Notes under the pieces: generated by a model
What the model saw: the letters and a program-made list of their open reading frames with translations, nothing else
What the model was told of the DNA's origin: nothing
Database searches by the model: none
Translations under genes and position numbers: made by a program
NCBI RefSeq assembly: GCF_900108175.1
Contig: NZ_FNVO01000018.1
Coordinates: forward strand, 95,619 to 159,618
DNA: 64,000 nucleotides
Direction: 5' to 3'
From: Thermomonospora echinospora
GTDB lineage: Bacteria > Actinomycetota > Actinomycetes > Streptosporangiales > Streptosporangiaceae
Shown: piece after piece, positions 43,071 through 50,469 of the stretch
Layout: every line of letters begins with the position of its first letter
Position numbering within the stretch: the stretch's first letter is position 1

Positions 43071-44090
43071 ATGCAGTGTCCGGTGTGCCACAGCGACACC
43101 ACGCCGAGCCTGCCCCGTTGTACGCGCTGCAACGCCCGGCTCGACGAGGCCACGGTCCGGGACGCCGCCGTGCCCTCCCCCTGGCCGGCGCAGTGGCCTG
43201 AGCAGACCAGGAACGATGCCGGGTCGCCCGGCGAGGAGCCCGCCTCGCCACCCTCCGACCCGTGGCACGGCCCGCAGCCCTCAAGCTGGACGCAGGCATG
43301 GGGCGACTCCTCCAGTCCGCCCGGCGAGCAGGCCGCCTCGCCACCCTCCGACCCGTGGCACGGCCCACAGCCCTCGGCCTGGGCGCATGAAGGGGGCGCT
43401 TCCGGTCCGTCCGGCGAGGAGACCACCTCGCTGTCCCCCGAGCCATGGGACGCCCCACAGTCCTGGGGCCAGATGTGGGAGCCCCCGCCGCCGCGGCGCC
43501 GCAGCAAGGCGCTCCCCTATGTGCTGACCGGGCTGGGGGTCTGGATCCTCACCATGGTCGCGCTCGCCATCATCTTCTGGCCGCACGGCGACGACTCCAC
43601 CGGCACCCTGCCGCAGCAGAGCGCGACGTCCGTCGAGCAGCCCACGGACGACCCCGGGGCCGGCACTCCCGAGCCCAGCGCCCCCGATGACGACGCCGAG
43701 GCCCGGCAGCAAGCCACCCAGATCGACGCGCTGCTCGGCGACATGGCGAGCACGCGCAGCGAACTCGGCGCGGTGGTCTCGGCCGGCTGCGACACCTCCG
43801 ATCTGGAGCGCATCCGCGACCAGCGGCAGGAGCAGCTGAGCACCGCCGAGACCCTCCAGGTCGACGCCCTGCCCGACGGCGAGGCGCTCAAGAGCGCCCT
43901 CACCGGGGCCCTGCGGATCTCGGTCGAATCCAACCAGCTGTACCTGCAGTACGCCCCGGGCTGCCCCAGCGACGAGGACGCCGCGGACGTCAACGACCGC
44001 GCCACCCGCGCCAAGTCCGAGGTGATCGGCCTGTGGAACGCCATCGCCGCCGAGTACGGCCTGTCCCCCCGCGACTCCGGCAGCATCTGA
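43071..44090 (+). CDS. Zinc-ribbon / repeat / single-TM protein (paralogue 2)
   Basis: 339 residues, built like its neighbour at 41291. Zinc ribbon MQCPVCHSDTTPSLPRCTRC, a Ser/Pro linker with three degenerate 30–31-residue repeats (PPSDPWHGPQPS is shared), one TM helix (ALPYVLTGLGVWILTMVALAIIF, about 145–168), and a C-terminal extracellular domain starting QQATQIDALLGDMASTRSELG with Cys in SAGCDTS and APGCPSD. The ends are clearly homologous to paralogue 1 while the linker repeats are of a different kind. Stop-to-start gap from paralogue 1 is 94 bp. Function unknown. Confidence 0.85.
   Translation: MQCPVCHSDTTPSLPRCTRCNARLDEATVRDAAVPSPWPAQWPEQTRNDAGSPGEEPASPPSDPWHGPQPSSWTQAWGDSSSPPGEQAASPPSDPWHGPQPSAWAHEGGASGPSGEETTSLSPEPWDAPQSWGQMWEPPPPRRRSKALPYVLTGLGVWILTMVALAIIFWPHGDDSTGTLPQQSATSVEQPTDDPGAGTPEPSAPDDDAEARQQATQIDALLGDMASTRSELGAVVSAGCDTSDLERIRDQRQEQLSTAETLQVDALPDGEALKSALTGALRISVESNQLYLQYAPGCPSDEDAADVNDRATRAKSEVIGLWNAIAAEYGLSPRDSGSI
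43215..43480 (+). repeat. Three degenerate 90–93-bp coding repeats
   Basis: GCCTCGCCACCCTCCGACCC occurs at 43242 and again at 43335, 93 bp apart, with GTGGCACGGCC following each; a third, diverged copy starts at about 43425. They encode the PPSDPWHGPQPS-type linker of the zinc-ribbon protein. Confidence 0.85.
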
Positions 44091-44140
44091 CCGGGCCCGG
44101 CCACCGCGGCACGAACGGATCCGGTCCGCGGACGGGCTGA

Positions 44141-44300
44141 GCTGCGGCCAGCAGGCTCACCAGTCCACGGACGACCTCAGTTACCGGTCAGCAAGCCCAC
44201 CAGCCCACGGGCGGGCCCAGTTACCGGTCAGCAGGCATACCAGTCCACGGGCAAGCTCAGTTGCCGGTCAGCAGGCTCGCCAGTTCGCGGACGGCCGCGG
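44141..44300. repeat. 40-bp tandem array running into the end of a gene
   Basis: Four units of exactly 40 bp start at 44141, 44181, 44221 and 44261. Units 2 and 3 begin TTACCGGTCAGCA and unit 4 TTGCCGGTCAGCA. Unit 4 is the 3' coding end, including stop, of the minus-strand gene at 44257. Forty is not a multiple of three, so the outer copies are not coding extensions; they duplicate the stop-codon region. Confidence 0.95.
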
Positions 44301-44613
44301 CGATCGCGGCGATGCCGGCGACCCGGGCGGCCAGGCGGTCCAGGGCGTGGGCGATGCGGTCGGGGTCCGGGTCGTTCTCGGACACCTCCTGGCGGATGTC
44401 GTCGAGGTCCCGGTGGGCGCGGTGGACGTCGGGCAGTTCGGCCGAGTGCCGCTCCAGCAGTTCGGCGACCCGGTCGATGGCCTGTTCGACGGGCGAGCCG
44501 TCCTGGGCGCCGCTGAGGTGCTGGGTCTGGTCGACGTTCTGGCCGGAGGCGATCTGGCTGCCGGAGATGCGGGCGTTCCCGCCGATCTGCACGCGGTGGT
44601 CGTCACCTGTCAC
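44257..44613 (-). CDS. Small helical protein with N-terminal ISGSQIA motif (DUF5955-like)
   Basis: 118 residues. An N-terminal Gly/Ser/Gln/Asn segment (VQIGGNARISGSQIASGQ, residues 8–25, then VDQTQ) precedes a helical domain of about 80 residues (SPVEQAIDRVAELLERHSAE, DRIAHALDRLAARVAG) ending ASLLTGN. The layout reminds me of actinomycete DUF5955 proteins, but I cannot confirm. The same ISGSQIA heptapeptide closes the protein encoded 10 bp upstream, so the two may interact through it. It is the last gene of the HerA-type ATPase–membrane protein operon. The stop region is copied in a 40-bp array. Confidence 0.75.
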   Translation of the reverse strand: MTGDDHRVQIGGNARISGSQIASGQNVDQTQHLSGAQDGSPVEQAIDRVAELLERHSAELPDVHRAHRDLDDIRQEVSENDPDPDRIAHALDRLAARVAGIAAIAAAVRELASLLTGN

Positions 44614-44623
44614 TGGAGGCTCC

Positions 44624-46444
44624 TCACGAACGGGGCCGGGGCCGGGGCTGCTGTTGCTGGGTGATGCGCGCCCCGGCGCCGCCCACCGCGATCTGGCTTC
44701 CCGAGATCGAGCCGCCGTTCATGATGAACGGGTTGTTCATCACCACGGCCGCCTGCTCGCGGTAGGCGGTGACGTCGACCCGGCATCGCTGGAGATAGTC
44801 GAGCACGGCCTCGTTGATGCGCCGCTCGATCAGGTTGGTGTACTTGTCGGCGTCCAGGGTCTGCATGAACGTCCGGAAGGTCGGCTCGGCCGCCTCCTCC
44901 CGGACGCTGAGCCGCGCGCCGTAGTCGTACGCCACGAAGGCCGCGGGCGCCCGGCCCCCGAGGGTCAGCCCCTCCTTGGCCATCCCGTACAGGGTGCGGA
45001 CCAGCCGTGCCGGGCTCAGCAGTCCGTCCGTCACCGACCGCGGGCCGTGCTCCCGCAGCACCCGCCGTACGATCATGCCGGTGGTGTAGGAGGGCAGCAC
45101 GTCCACGATCCGGAACGGCCGGCGGATCGGGGGCAGTGCGTTCATCACGAACTGGGCGTATAGCATCCGGCCCTCGACGGCCAGGTATAGGAACGCCGAC
45201 AGCGCGAGGTCCTGGTACTCGGCGGGGGCGAGCACCTGACCGGTGCGGGTGCGGACGGTCTGGCCCTGGGTGCCCACGGTAACCCGCTGGTAGCAGCGGA
45301 TGTCGGCCTGCGGATGGTTGATGATCGCCTCGATCGCCCGGTCACCGGCCAGGGAGTAGGGCAGCGAGGTGCGGTCGTCGATCAGCGGGTGGCCCCGGAA
45401 CTCGGGGCCGGCCCCGCTGGGGTCGGCGGGACGGGGCCCCTGCATGCACTCGCCCTCGGCGACCACGTGCCAGTCGACCATCAGCCCGGGGATCCGCTCG
45501 TGCGCGGGCACTCCGTCGCGCATCTCCACCAGCCGTTCGCGGACGTGGCGGTGCAAGGCCACCGGGTCCACGATCGGCTGGACCCGTTCGCCGTTCGGTC
45601 CCTGGCCGGGGTTTTCGGCCACCCGGTCCAGTTCCACGATGATCGACCAGGCGCGGGCCCAGGGCTTGGCGAAGTCGCCGGAGCCGAGGAAGGGGTTCTG
45701 GTGCGAGTAGAGGGTGATGTTGCCGCGCTGCGCGCCGGCCACCCGTTCGAGCGTCGCCCGCACCCGTTCGCTGACCGCCTGCGGGGCGGGCGCACGCGAG
45801 CCGGGATGGAGGGTGCGCAGCGTCAGGAAGGCGAGATAACGGTAACCGAGCGGAATGATCGCCAATGTGAAGAACGCCAGCGCCCAGACGAACACGAATT
45901 TCCCGGTGACCGCGCCGCCGGTGAACGTCTCGGCGAATCCCGGCTCCCGGTAGGGGTCCCCGCCGGGGATCGCCATGATCAGGAACACGAAAAGGATCAG
46001 GCCGAAGGCGGCGATGACCCAGAACACGATCTCGACGACCCACGACACGCTGCGCCATAGGGGGCCGGACGCCGACAGCAGATATCTGGCCGGCGTCTGG
46101 AGAAACAGCGGCAGGAACACCACCGGCGACCACAGCATCAGCGCCATCAGCACGGCCTGCCACTGTAGGACCAGCGCGAGCAGCAGGACCAGCACGATCG
46201 CCAGGTCGCGGACCACGCGCATCCGCCGTGCCCGCAGGGCGTGGCTGATCACCGGCACCAGATCGAACCCGAAGGACGGCACCACCGCGCGGCTGTCGTC
46301 CTCCCCGAATTCGGCTATGACCTTCTGCCCGAAAGAGTCGTCCAGATATGTACCCGCACACAGATAACGGGTGGCGTGCTGCAACGGCTCGCCGTCGGCA
46401 CGCCCGCCCCTCATGTGCGCGAAGTAGCCCTCAGAATCTGCCAC
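44624..46444 (-). CDS. Multispanning membrane protein with C-terminal ISGSQIA motif
   Basis: 606 residues, no family recognised. Membrane segments lie at about 78–118 (two), 132–160 and 183–212, leaving a large soluble part from about 215. That part contains IVDVLPSYTTGMIVRRVLRE and DADKYTNLIERRINEAVLDY. The last 35 residues (NNPFIMNGGSISGSQIAVGG, then RITQQQQ and a Pro/Arg end) are a Gly/Ser/Gln tail with ISGSQIA at 580–586, shared with the next gene. It is 75 bp downstream of the ATPase gene and 10 bp upstream of the small gene; the three look like an operon. Confidence 0.8.
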   Translation of the reverse strand: MADSEGYFAHMRGGRADGEPLQHATRYLCAGTYLDDSFGQKVIAEFGEDDSRAVVPSFGFDLVPVISHALRARRMRVVRDLAIVLVLLLALVLQWQAVLMALMLWSPVVFLPLFLQTPARYLLSASGPLWRSVSWVVEIVFWVIAAFGLILFVFLIMAIPGGDPYREPGFAETFTGGAVTGKFVFVWALAFFTLAIIPLGYRYLAFLTLRTLHPGSRAPAPQAVSERVRATLERVAGAQRGNITLYSHQNPFLGSGDFAKPWARAWSIIVELDRVAENPGQGPNGERVQPIVDPVALHRHVRERLVEMRDGVPAHERIPGLMVDWHVVAEGECMQGPRPADPSGAGPEFRGHPLIDDRTSLPYSLAGDRAIEAIINHPQADIRCYQRVTVGTQGQTVRTRTGQVLAPAEYQDLALSAFLYLAVEGRMLYAQFVMNALPPIRRPFRIVDVLPSYTTGMIVRRVLREHGPRSVTDGLLSPARLVRTLYGMAKEGLTLGGRAPAAFVAYDYGARLSVREEAAEPTFRTFMQTLDADKYTNLIERRINEAVLDYLQRCRVDVTAYREQAAVVMNNPFIMNGGSISGSQIAVGGAGARITQQQQPRPRPRS

Positions 46445-46519
46445 CGAAGCCCCCCCTGCCGGCCCGACGGTTCTCTCTGGTCTTTGCTACCTGCTATCGG
46501 TGCTCGGGGTGACGGTATT

Positions 46520-49500
46520 TCAGTTTTCGGTAAGGAACGGCGGTGCGTCGTCCGGGTCCTGGGCGGGCAGGGCAAGGAACGGCGGTGCGCCATCCGAGTC
46601 CTGGGAGGGCAGGACGAAGCGGTCGGGCCAGCTCAATACCGGCTCCAGCCAGGAGGTCACCCGCATGGCCCGGGCGATCTCGGTGAGCTGCTCGTCGGGG
46701 TCCAGGCCGACGGCCACCACCGCCAGGTCGTCGGCGAAGCCCTCGTGGTCGTCCTCCCCGACCAGCGCGGTCAGCGCGATCGGCCGGTTGGCGGGCAGCT
46801 CCATCGACAGCGGATGGCGGCGCAACGCCCGCAGCCGGTGCCCCGCCCTGGCCTCTGGCGCCTGCCGCAGCCCTGGAAGCTGGTACTCCAGCGGCGGGGC
46901 GGGGGTGTGCTTGTCGGGCGTCGGCGCGCCGTAGGGGAAGATCCGTTCCATCTCGTGCAGCCACTTCACCTGGCCGATCACCCAGTTCGGTCCCGGCGAC
47001 GTACCTGCCAGGGCGTACTCGCCGCCGAGCAGCCGCTGGGCGGTGGCGGCCACGGCGGTGGTCAGCTTGTCGGGCGCGTACGCCGACCGCAGCGCCCACG
47101 CCCGCCGGGTCACGCACCGCTCCACGACGGTGGCCAGCGCGCACTCGCGCAGCCGCGAGGTGAGCCGGGACCAGGCACTGCCCAGCTCGGGCGGCACCAC
47201 GGGCAGCGGCCGGCCGACCACGTGGGCGAGCACCAGCGTGTCGGTCCACACCCGCAGCCAGGCCGAGTCGACGTGACCGGCCAGCAGGTCGGCCTCGCGC
47301 AGCTCGTACAGGTTGCAGGCGCGTCCGGAGCGGCACTCGCAGCCGCAGGCGGCCGAGCGGCGCCCGTCGATCGGCGGAGGCGGGCCCGGCAGCACGGCCT
47401 CCCGGCCCTCCCCGTACGGGATGCGCACCCGCAGCGGGCGGTCCATCCCATCGGCGAACACCGCCGCCGCCCCGGGCCGCAGCGACACCACCTCGCGGGA
47501 CTGGTCGTCGTCCAGGTTCATCGCCGCGCCCACCTGGTGCCGGTCGTCGAAGGCCGGCAGCCGGTGGACGACCTTGAGCGCGGTGTTCTTGATGACGTCC
47601 GGCACCAGCTTGGTGGGGATCTGCTCGGCCACGATGATGCCCTCGCCGTAGGCGCGGATCTCCGCCAGCATCCCGGCGAACAGCTCCACGGCGTGCGAGC
47701 TGGTGCGCTCGGGGCCGCGGTTGCGCAGCAGCCGGTGCGCCTCCTCGATGACGATCACGTGCCGCAACCCGGCCTGCCCGCCGGCGGAGCCCCGCTCGCG
47801 CGCCCGCATCCGCAGATGCTCCACGATCCGGATGATCAGCGTTCCCATCAGGAACGCCTTGTCCTCGTCGTTGGCCACGTCCTCGATGGCCAGCACGATG
47901 TTCTCGCGCAGCATCCCGCCGACGTCGGCCGGATGCCCGCCCTCGAAGAAGCGGCCCGCCGACCCGATCCGCAGCGACCGCAGCCGTACGTCCACGAACC
48001 CCTTGACGTCGGCCATCAGCTCCCGGCCGTACCCGACCTCGCCGATCACGTCGAGCGCGGCCCGCTGGAGCTGCTCCAGCGTCGGCACCGCCGGCTCCAC
48101 CAGCGAGCCCGGCATCCCGGCGCCGGTCACCACGTCCCACCCGTTGGCCTCGTAGACCCGTTGCAGCGCCTGCGACATGATTTGCGGGAACGGCTCCTCG
48201 GCGTCGAAGGCCGCCTGGAACAGCGCCCGCACCATGTCGATGTGCGCCTGCACCGGGTAGCCGGGTTCGGGCGCCAGCGGGTTCACCGACAGCGGCACCG
48301 ACCGCAGGTCGGACGGGTTGATGACCGTCACCCGCCCGCCCAGGTCGCGGATGCGCCCGGCCATCGCCGCGTACTCCGACTTGGCCGGCTCGATCGCCAG
48401 CCACGGCACGCCCGCCCGGGTGAGCTGCTCCAGCAGGTGCCGGACGGTCTGCGACTTGCCCGCCCCGGTCGCCCCGGTCACGAACACGTGCCGGTTGACG
48501 GTCGACCTGGGCACGGTGAACGTCCCGACCCGCCGGTCCTGTCCGTCCAGGATGGCGCCCAGCTCGATCGGTGGCTCGGCGCCCTGGTGCTCGCCGTCGG
48601 TCTCCAAGGTCACGTCGAAGTACCCGGCCTCCAGCACCCGCAGTCCCGGCACCTCCCGGCGCGGCAGCCCGGCCAGCGCCGCCAGCGCGCCCGCCGTGGC
48701 CGCGAACGGGAAGCGCGGCTCCGCGTCCGCCGCCGGCCGGGTGTGCGGCGACTGGCGCGGGTGCGGCGCGACCGGCGACGGCGCGACCGGCTGCAACACC
48801 TCGGCGAAACTCCCGCTGCCGTACCCGGCCCGCAGCCGGTAGGGGTGATGGGTCAGCTCCATCGACCCGACCAGCACCGGCGCGACCCGGGCCAGCTCCT
48901 CAAGGGAGGCCGCCCCGGCCAGCACCCGCACCTGCCATAGCCCGGCCTGGTGGAAGGCGTCCAGCTCGGCCAGCCGCCGCTCGGCCCGCGCCACGTCCAG
49001 CCGCGCCTGCTCGTCCTCGCCCCGGCGCAGCATCCGCAGTTCGTGCTGCAGTTCGCGGATCTCGACGTCGATCAGCCGCTCGTCGGCGGGCTCGGCGACG
49101 ACGAACCAGCCGAACGGCCGGTCCATCAGGGTGACCAGCGTCGACTCGAACAGGCTCGGCCCGCTGACCGTCTCGGTGCGGCTCACCGGCGGCGCCGGCC
49201 TGCCCGGGCACCGCGTCCACACCATCCGCCCGGCCTGCCGCAGCCACTCCTCCCCGACCGGCACGCCGCGCGCCCCGTTCGGGAACAGCAGCCCCTCGTG
49301 CCCGGGGCTGACCGGCCCCGCGTTGCTGATCAGCTCCAGTGGGGCCCCGCCCCCGCGCGACAGCCACCCCACCACGAACGCCCGCCGCTGCTGCCGCGCC
49401 GACAGCACCGCGGGCAGCACCGTCACGAAGTCCCACTCCGCCGACGGCGCCCGCTCCACCGCCGGCACCGCCAGGATCCGATACCACGGCCCGGGCAGCC

Positions 49501-49534
49501 CACCGCCCGGCACACTCTCAGGGGGGAAGCTCAC
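46520..49534 (-). CDS. HerA/FtsK-type ATP-binding protein (DUF87)
   Basis: 1004 residues. The N-terminal 300 residues have no recognised domain but include a charged helical segment (LRMLRRGEDEQARLDVARAE). The ATPase core starts with RHVFVTGATGAGKSQT (Walker A, Lys360) and LAIEPAKSEYAAM, and has RHVIVIEEAHRLL (Walker B, Glu597–598). It ends with IVAEQIPTKLVPDVIKNTALK and the arginine-finger region, all typical of HerA/VirB4-like hexameric translocases. A Cys cluster CGCECRSGRAC at about 727–738 may bind zinc. No TM helix. The GTG at 49534 is chosen; the open frame continues upstream through non-coding sequence. No nuclease partner (NurA) is adjacent. Confidence 0.9.
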   Translation of the reverse strand: MSFPPESVPGGGLPGPWYRILAVPAVERAPSAEWDFVTVLPAVLSARQQRRAFVVGWLSRGGGAPLELISNAGPVSPGHEGLLFPNGARGVPVGEEWLRQAGRMVWTRCPGRPAPPVSRTETVSGPSLFESTLVTLMDRPFGWFVVAEPADERLIDVEIRELQHELRMLRRGEDEQARLDVARAERRLAELDAFHQAGLWQVRVLAGAASLEELARVAPVLVGSMELTHHPYRLRAGYGSGSFAEVLQPVAPSPVAPHPRQSPHTRPAADAEPRFPFAATAGALAALAGLPRREVPGLRVLEAGYFDVTLETDGEHQGAEPPIELGAILDGQDRRVGTFTVPRSTVNRHVFVTGATGAGKSQTVRHLLEQLTRAGVPWLAIEPAKSEYAAMAGRIRDLGGRVTVINPSDLRSVPLSVNPLAPEPGYPVQAHIDMVRALFQAAFDAEEPFPQIMSQALQRVYEANGWDVVTGAGMPGSLVEPAVPTLEQLQRAALDVIGEVGYGRELMADVKGFVDVRLRSLRIGSAGRFFEGGHPADVGGMLRENIVLAIEDVANDEDKAFLMGTLIIRIVEHLRMRARERGSAGGQAGLRHVIVIEEAHRLLRNRGPERTSSHAVELFAGMLAEIRAYGEGIIVAEQIPTKLVPDVIKNTALKVVHRLPAFDDRHQVGAAMNLDDDQSREVVSLRPGAAAVFADGMDRPLRVRIPYGEGREAVLPGPPPPIDGRRSAACGCECRSGRACNLYELREADLLAGHVDSAWLRVWTDTLVLAHVVGRPLPVVPPELGSAWSRLTSRLRECALATVVERCVTRRAWALRSAYAPDKLTTAVAATAQRLLGGEYALAGTSPGPNWVIGQVKWLHEMERIFPYGAPTPDKHTPAPPLEYQLPGLRQAPEARAGHRLRALRRHPLSMELPANRPIALTALVGEDDHEGFADDLAVVAVGLDPDEQLTEIARAMRVTSWLEPVLSWPDRFVLPSQDSDGAPPFLALPAQDPDDAPPFLTEN

Positions 49535-49676
49535 CCGCCCATCCCTATCAACCTCGCCCCCGCCCCGCCACCAAGACGACCGCCGACATGGCGCCCTCAA
49601 CGTTCGGCATGACCCACCGGATGACAGGCGGGGGCTCCACCAGGTATCGCCGTCACCTCGACAGAGGGAAGTTGTG

Positions 49677-49690
49677 ACACATTTTTGTGG
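49677..49690. promoter_or_regulatory. Possible autoregulatory operator of the toxin–antitoxin pair
   Basis: ACACA-TTTT-TGTGG (49677–49690) is an imperfect dyad directly before TACGTT and the antitoxin start. Antitoxins of this kind commonly bind such a site; this is inference. Confidence 0.4.
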
Positions 49691-49702
49691 TACGTTATGG
49701 TC

Positions 49703-50002
49703 ATGACTGCGATACCGATCCGGGAGCTCTCCCACCACACGGCCCGCTGCATGGCCGTGGTGAAGGCCGGAGAGACCGTCGACATCACCGAGCGCGGAAA
49801 GATCATCGGCCGCATCGTGCCGGTGGACCCCGTACACGACGTGCGCGCCCGGATGATCGCCGAAGGACGGATGCGCCCGGCCACCGCCGGCCGTGCCGCC
49901 CTCCTGGCGGCCGTCCGCCGCCGGCTGGCCGCCGAACCGGTCGACGCGGCAAGCCGAGGCACTGCCGCCCTCCTCGAGATGCGGGACGACGAGCGGTACT
50001 GA
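49703..50002 (+). CDS. Phd/YefM-type antitoxin
   Basis: 99 residues. MTAIPIRELSHHTARCMAVV and AGETVDITERGKIIGRIVPV form the Phd/YefM DNA-binding domain; the C-terminal half (residues 55–99) is the toxin-wrapping tail ending LLEMRDDERY. The ATG at 49703 fits the family, while 49697 and GTG 49685 are in frame. The stop overlaps the toxin start (TGATG), so the two are coupled. It lies between two minus-strand ATPase genes and is the only plus-strand unit there. Confidence 0.9.
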   Translation: MTAIPIRELSHHTARCMAVVKAGETVDITERGKIIGRIVPVDPVHDVRARMIAEGRMRPATAGRAALLAAVRRRLAAEPVDAASRGTAALLEMRDDERY

Positions 50003-50397
50003 TGCTGTACCTGGACACCAGCGCACTGGTGAAGCTCGTCCGCATCGAGCAGGAGAGCGCAGCGCTCGAACAGTGGCTGCAAGAGCGCACCGCAGCACCC
50101 TGGGTCGCATCCGCGCTCGTCGAAGTCGAACTACCCCGCGCCGTACGCATCGCCGACCCCGCGTCCCTGATCAACGTGCCGGGTGTGCTCGCCACAGTCG
50201 ATCTCCTGGAGATCGATGCGACCGTGCGCACCAACGCTGCGGCGATCACCCCACCGACCGTGCGCAGCCTGGACTCCATACACCTGGCGACCGCCCTGGA
50301 ACTGGCGGCGGACCTAGAGGCCCTGGTCACCTACGACAAACGCCTCGGCGAGGCGGCCCGGTCCGCCGGACTCGACTGGGTCGCCCCGACCGCCTGA
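50002..50397 (+). CDS. PIN-domain toxin (VapC-type)
   Basis: 131 residues. The acidic active-site residues of PIN RNases are in place: Asp5 in LYLDTSALVKL, Glu41 in SALVEVEL, Asp91 in RSLDSIHLATAL, and Asp112 in VTYDKRLGEAA. It should cleave RNA (tRNA or rRNA targets in known VapCs) unless held by the antitoxin encoded just upstream. Start ATG 50002 overlaps the antitoxin TGA by one base. Confidence 0.92.
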   Translation: MLYLDTSALVKLVRIEQESAALEQWLQERTAAPWVASALVEVELPRAVRIADPASLINVPGVLATVDLLEIDATVRTNAAAITPPTVRSLDSIHLATALELAADLEALVTYDKRLGEAARSAGLDWVAPTA

Positions 50398-50469
50398 CAC
50401 CGCCACGGGCCGACCTCGGATGCGTCCCAGGGAAGTGGGCGGTGTCGCCGCGCGGGTGAAGGGGGCCTG

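Noticed and set aside
49535..50110. Upstream extension of the HerA-type ATPase frame to 50110
   Set aside because: The extra 192 codons are antisense to the Phd/VapC pair and its upstream region and carry no protein-like pattern; GTG 49534 is a better start.
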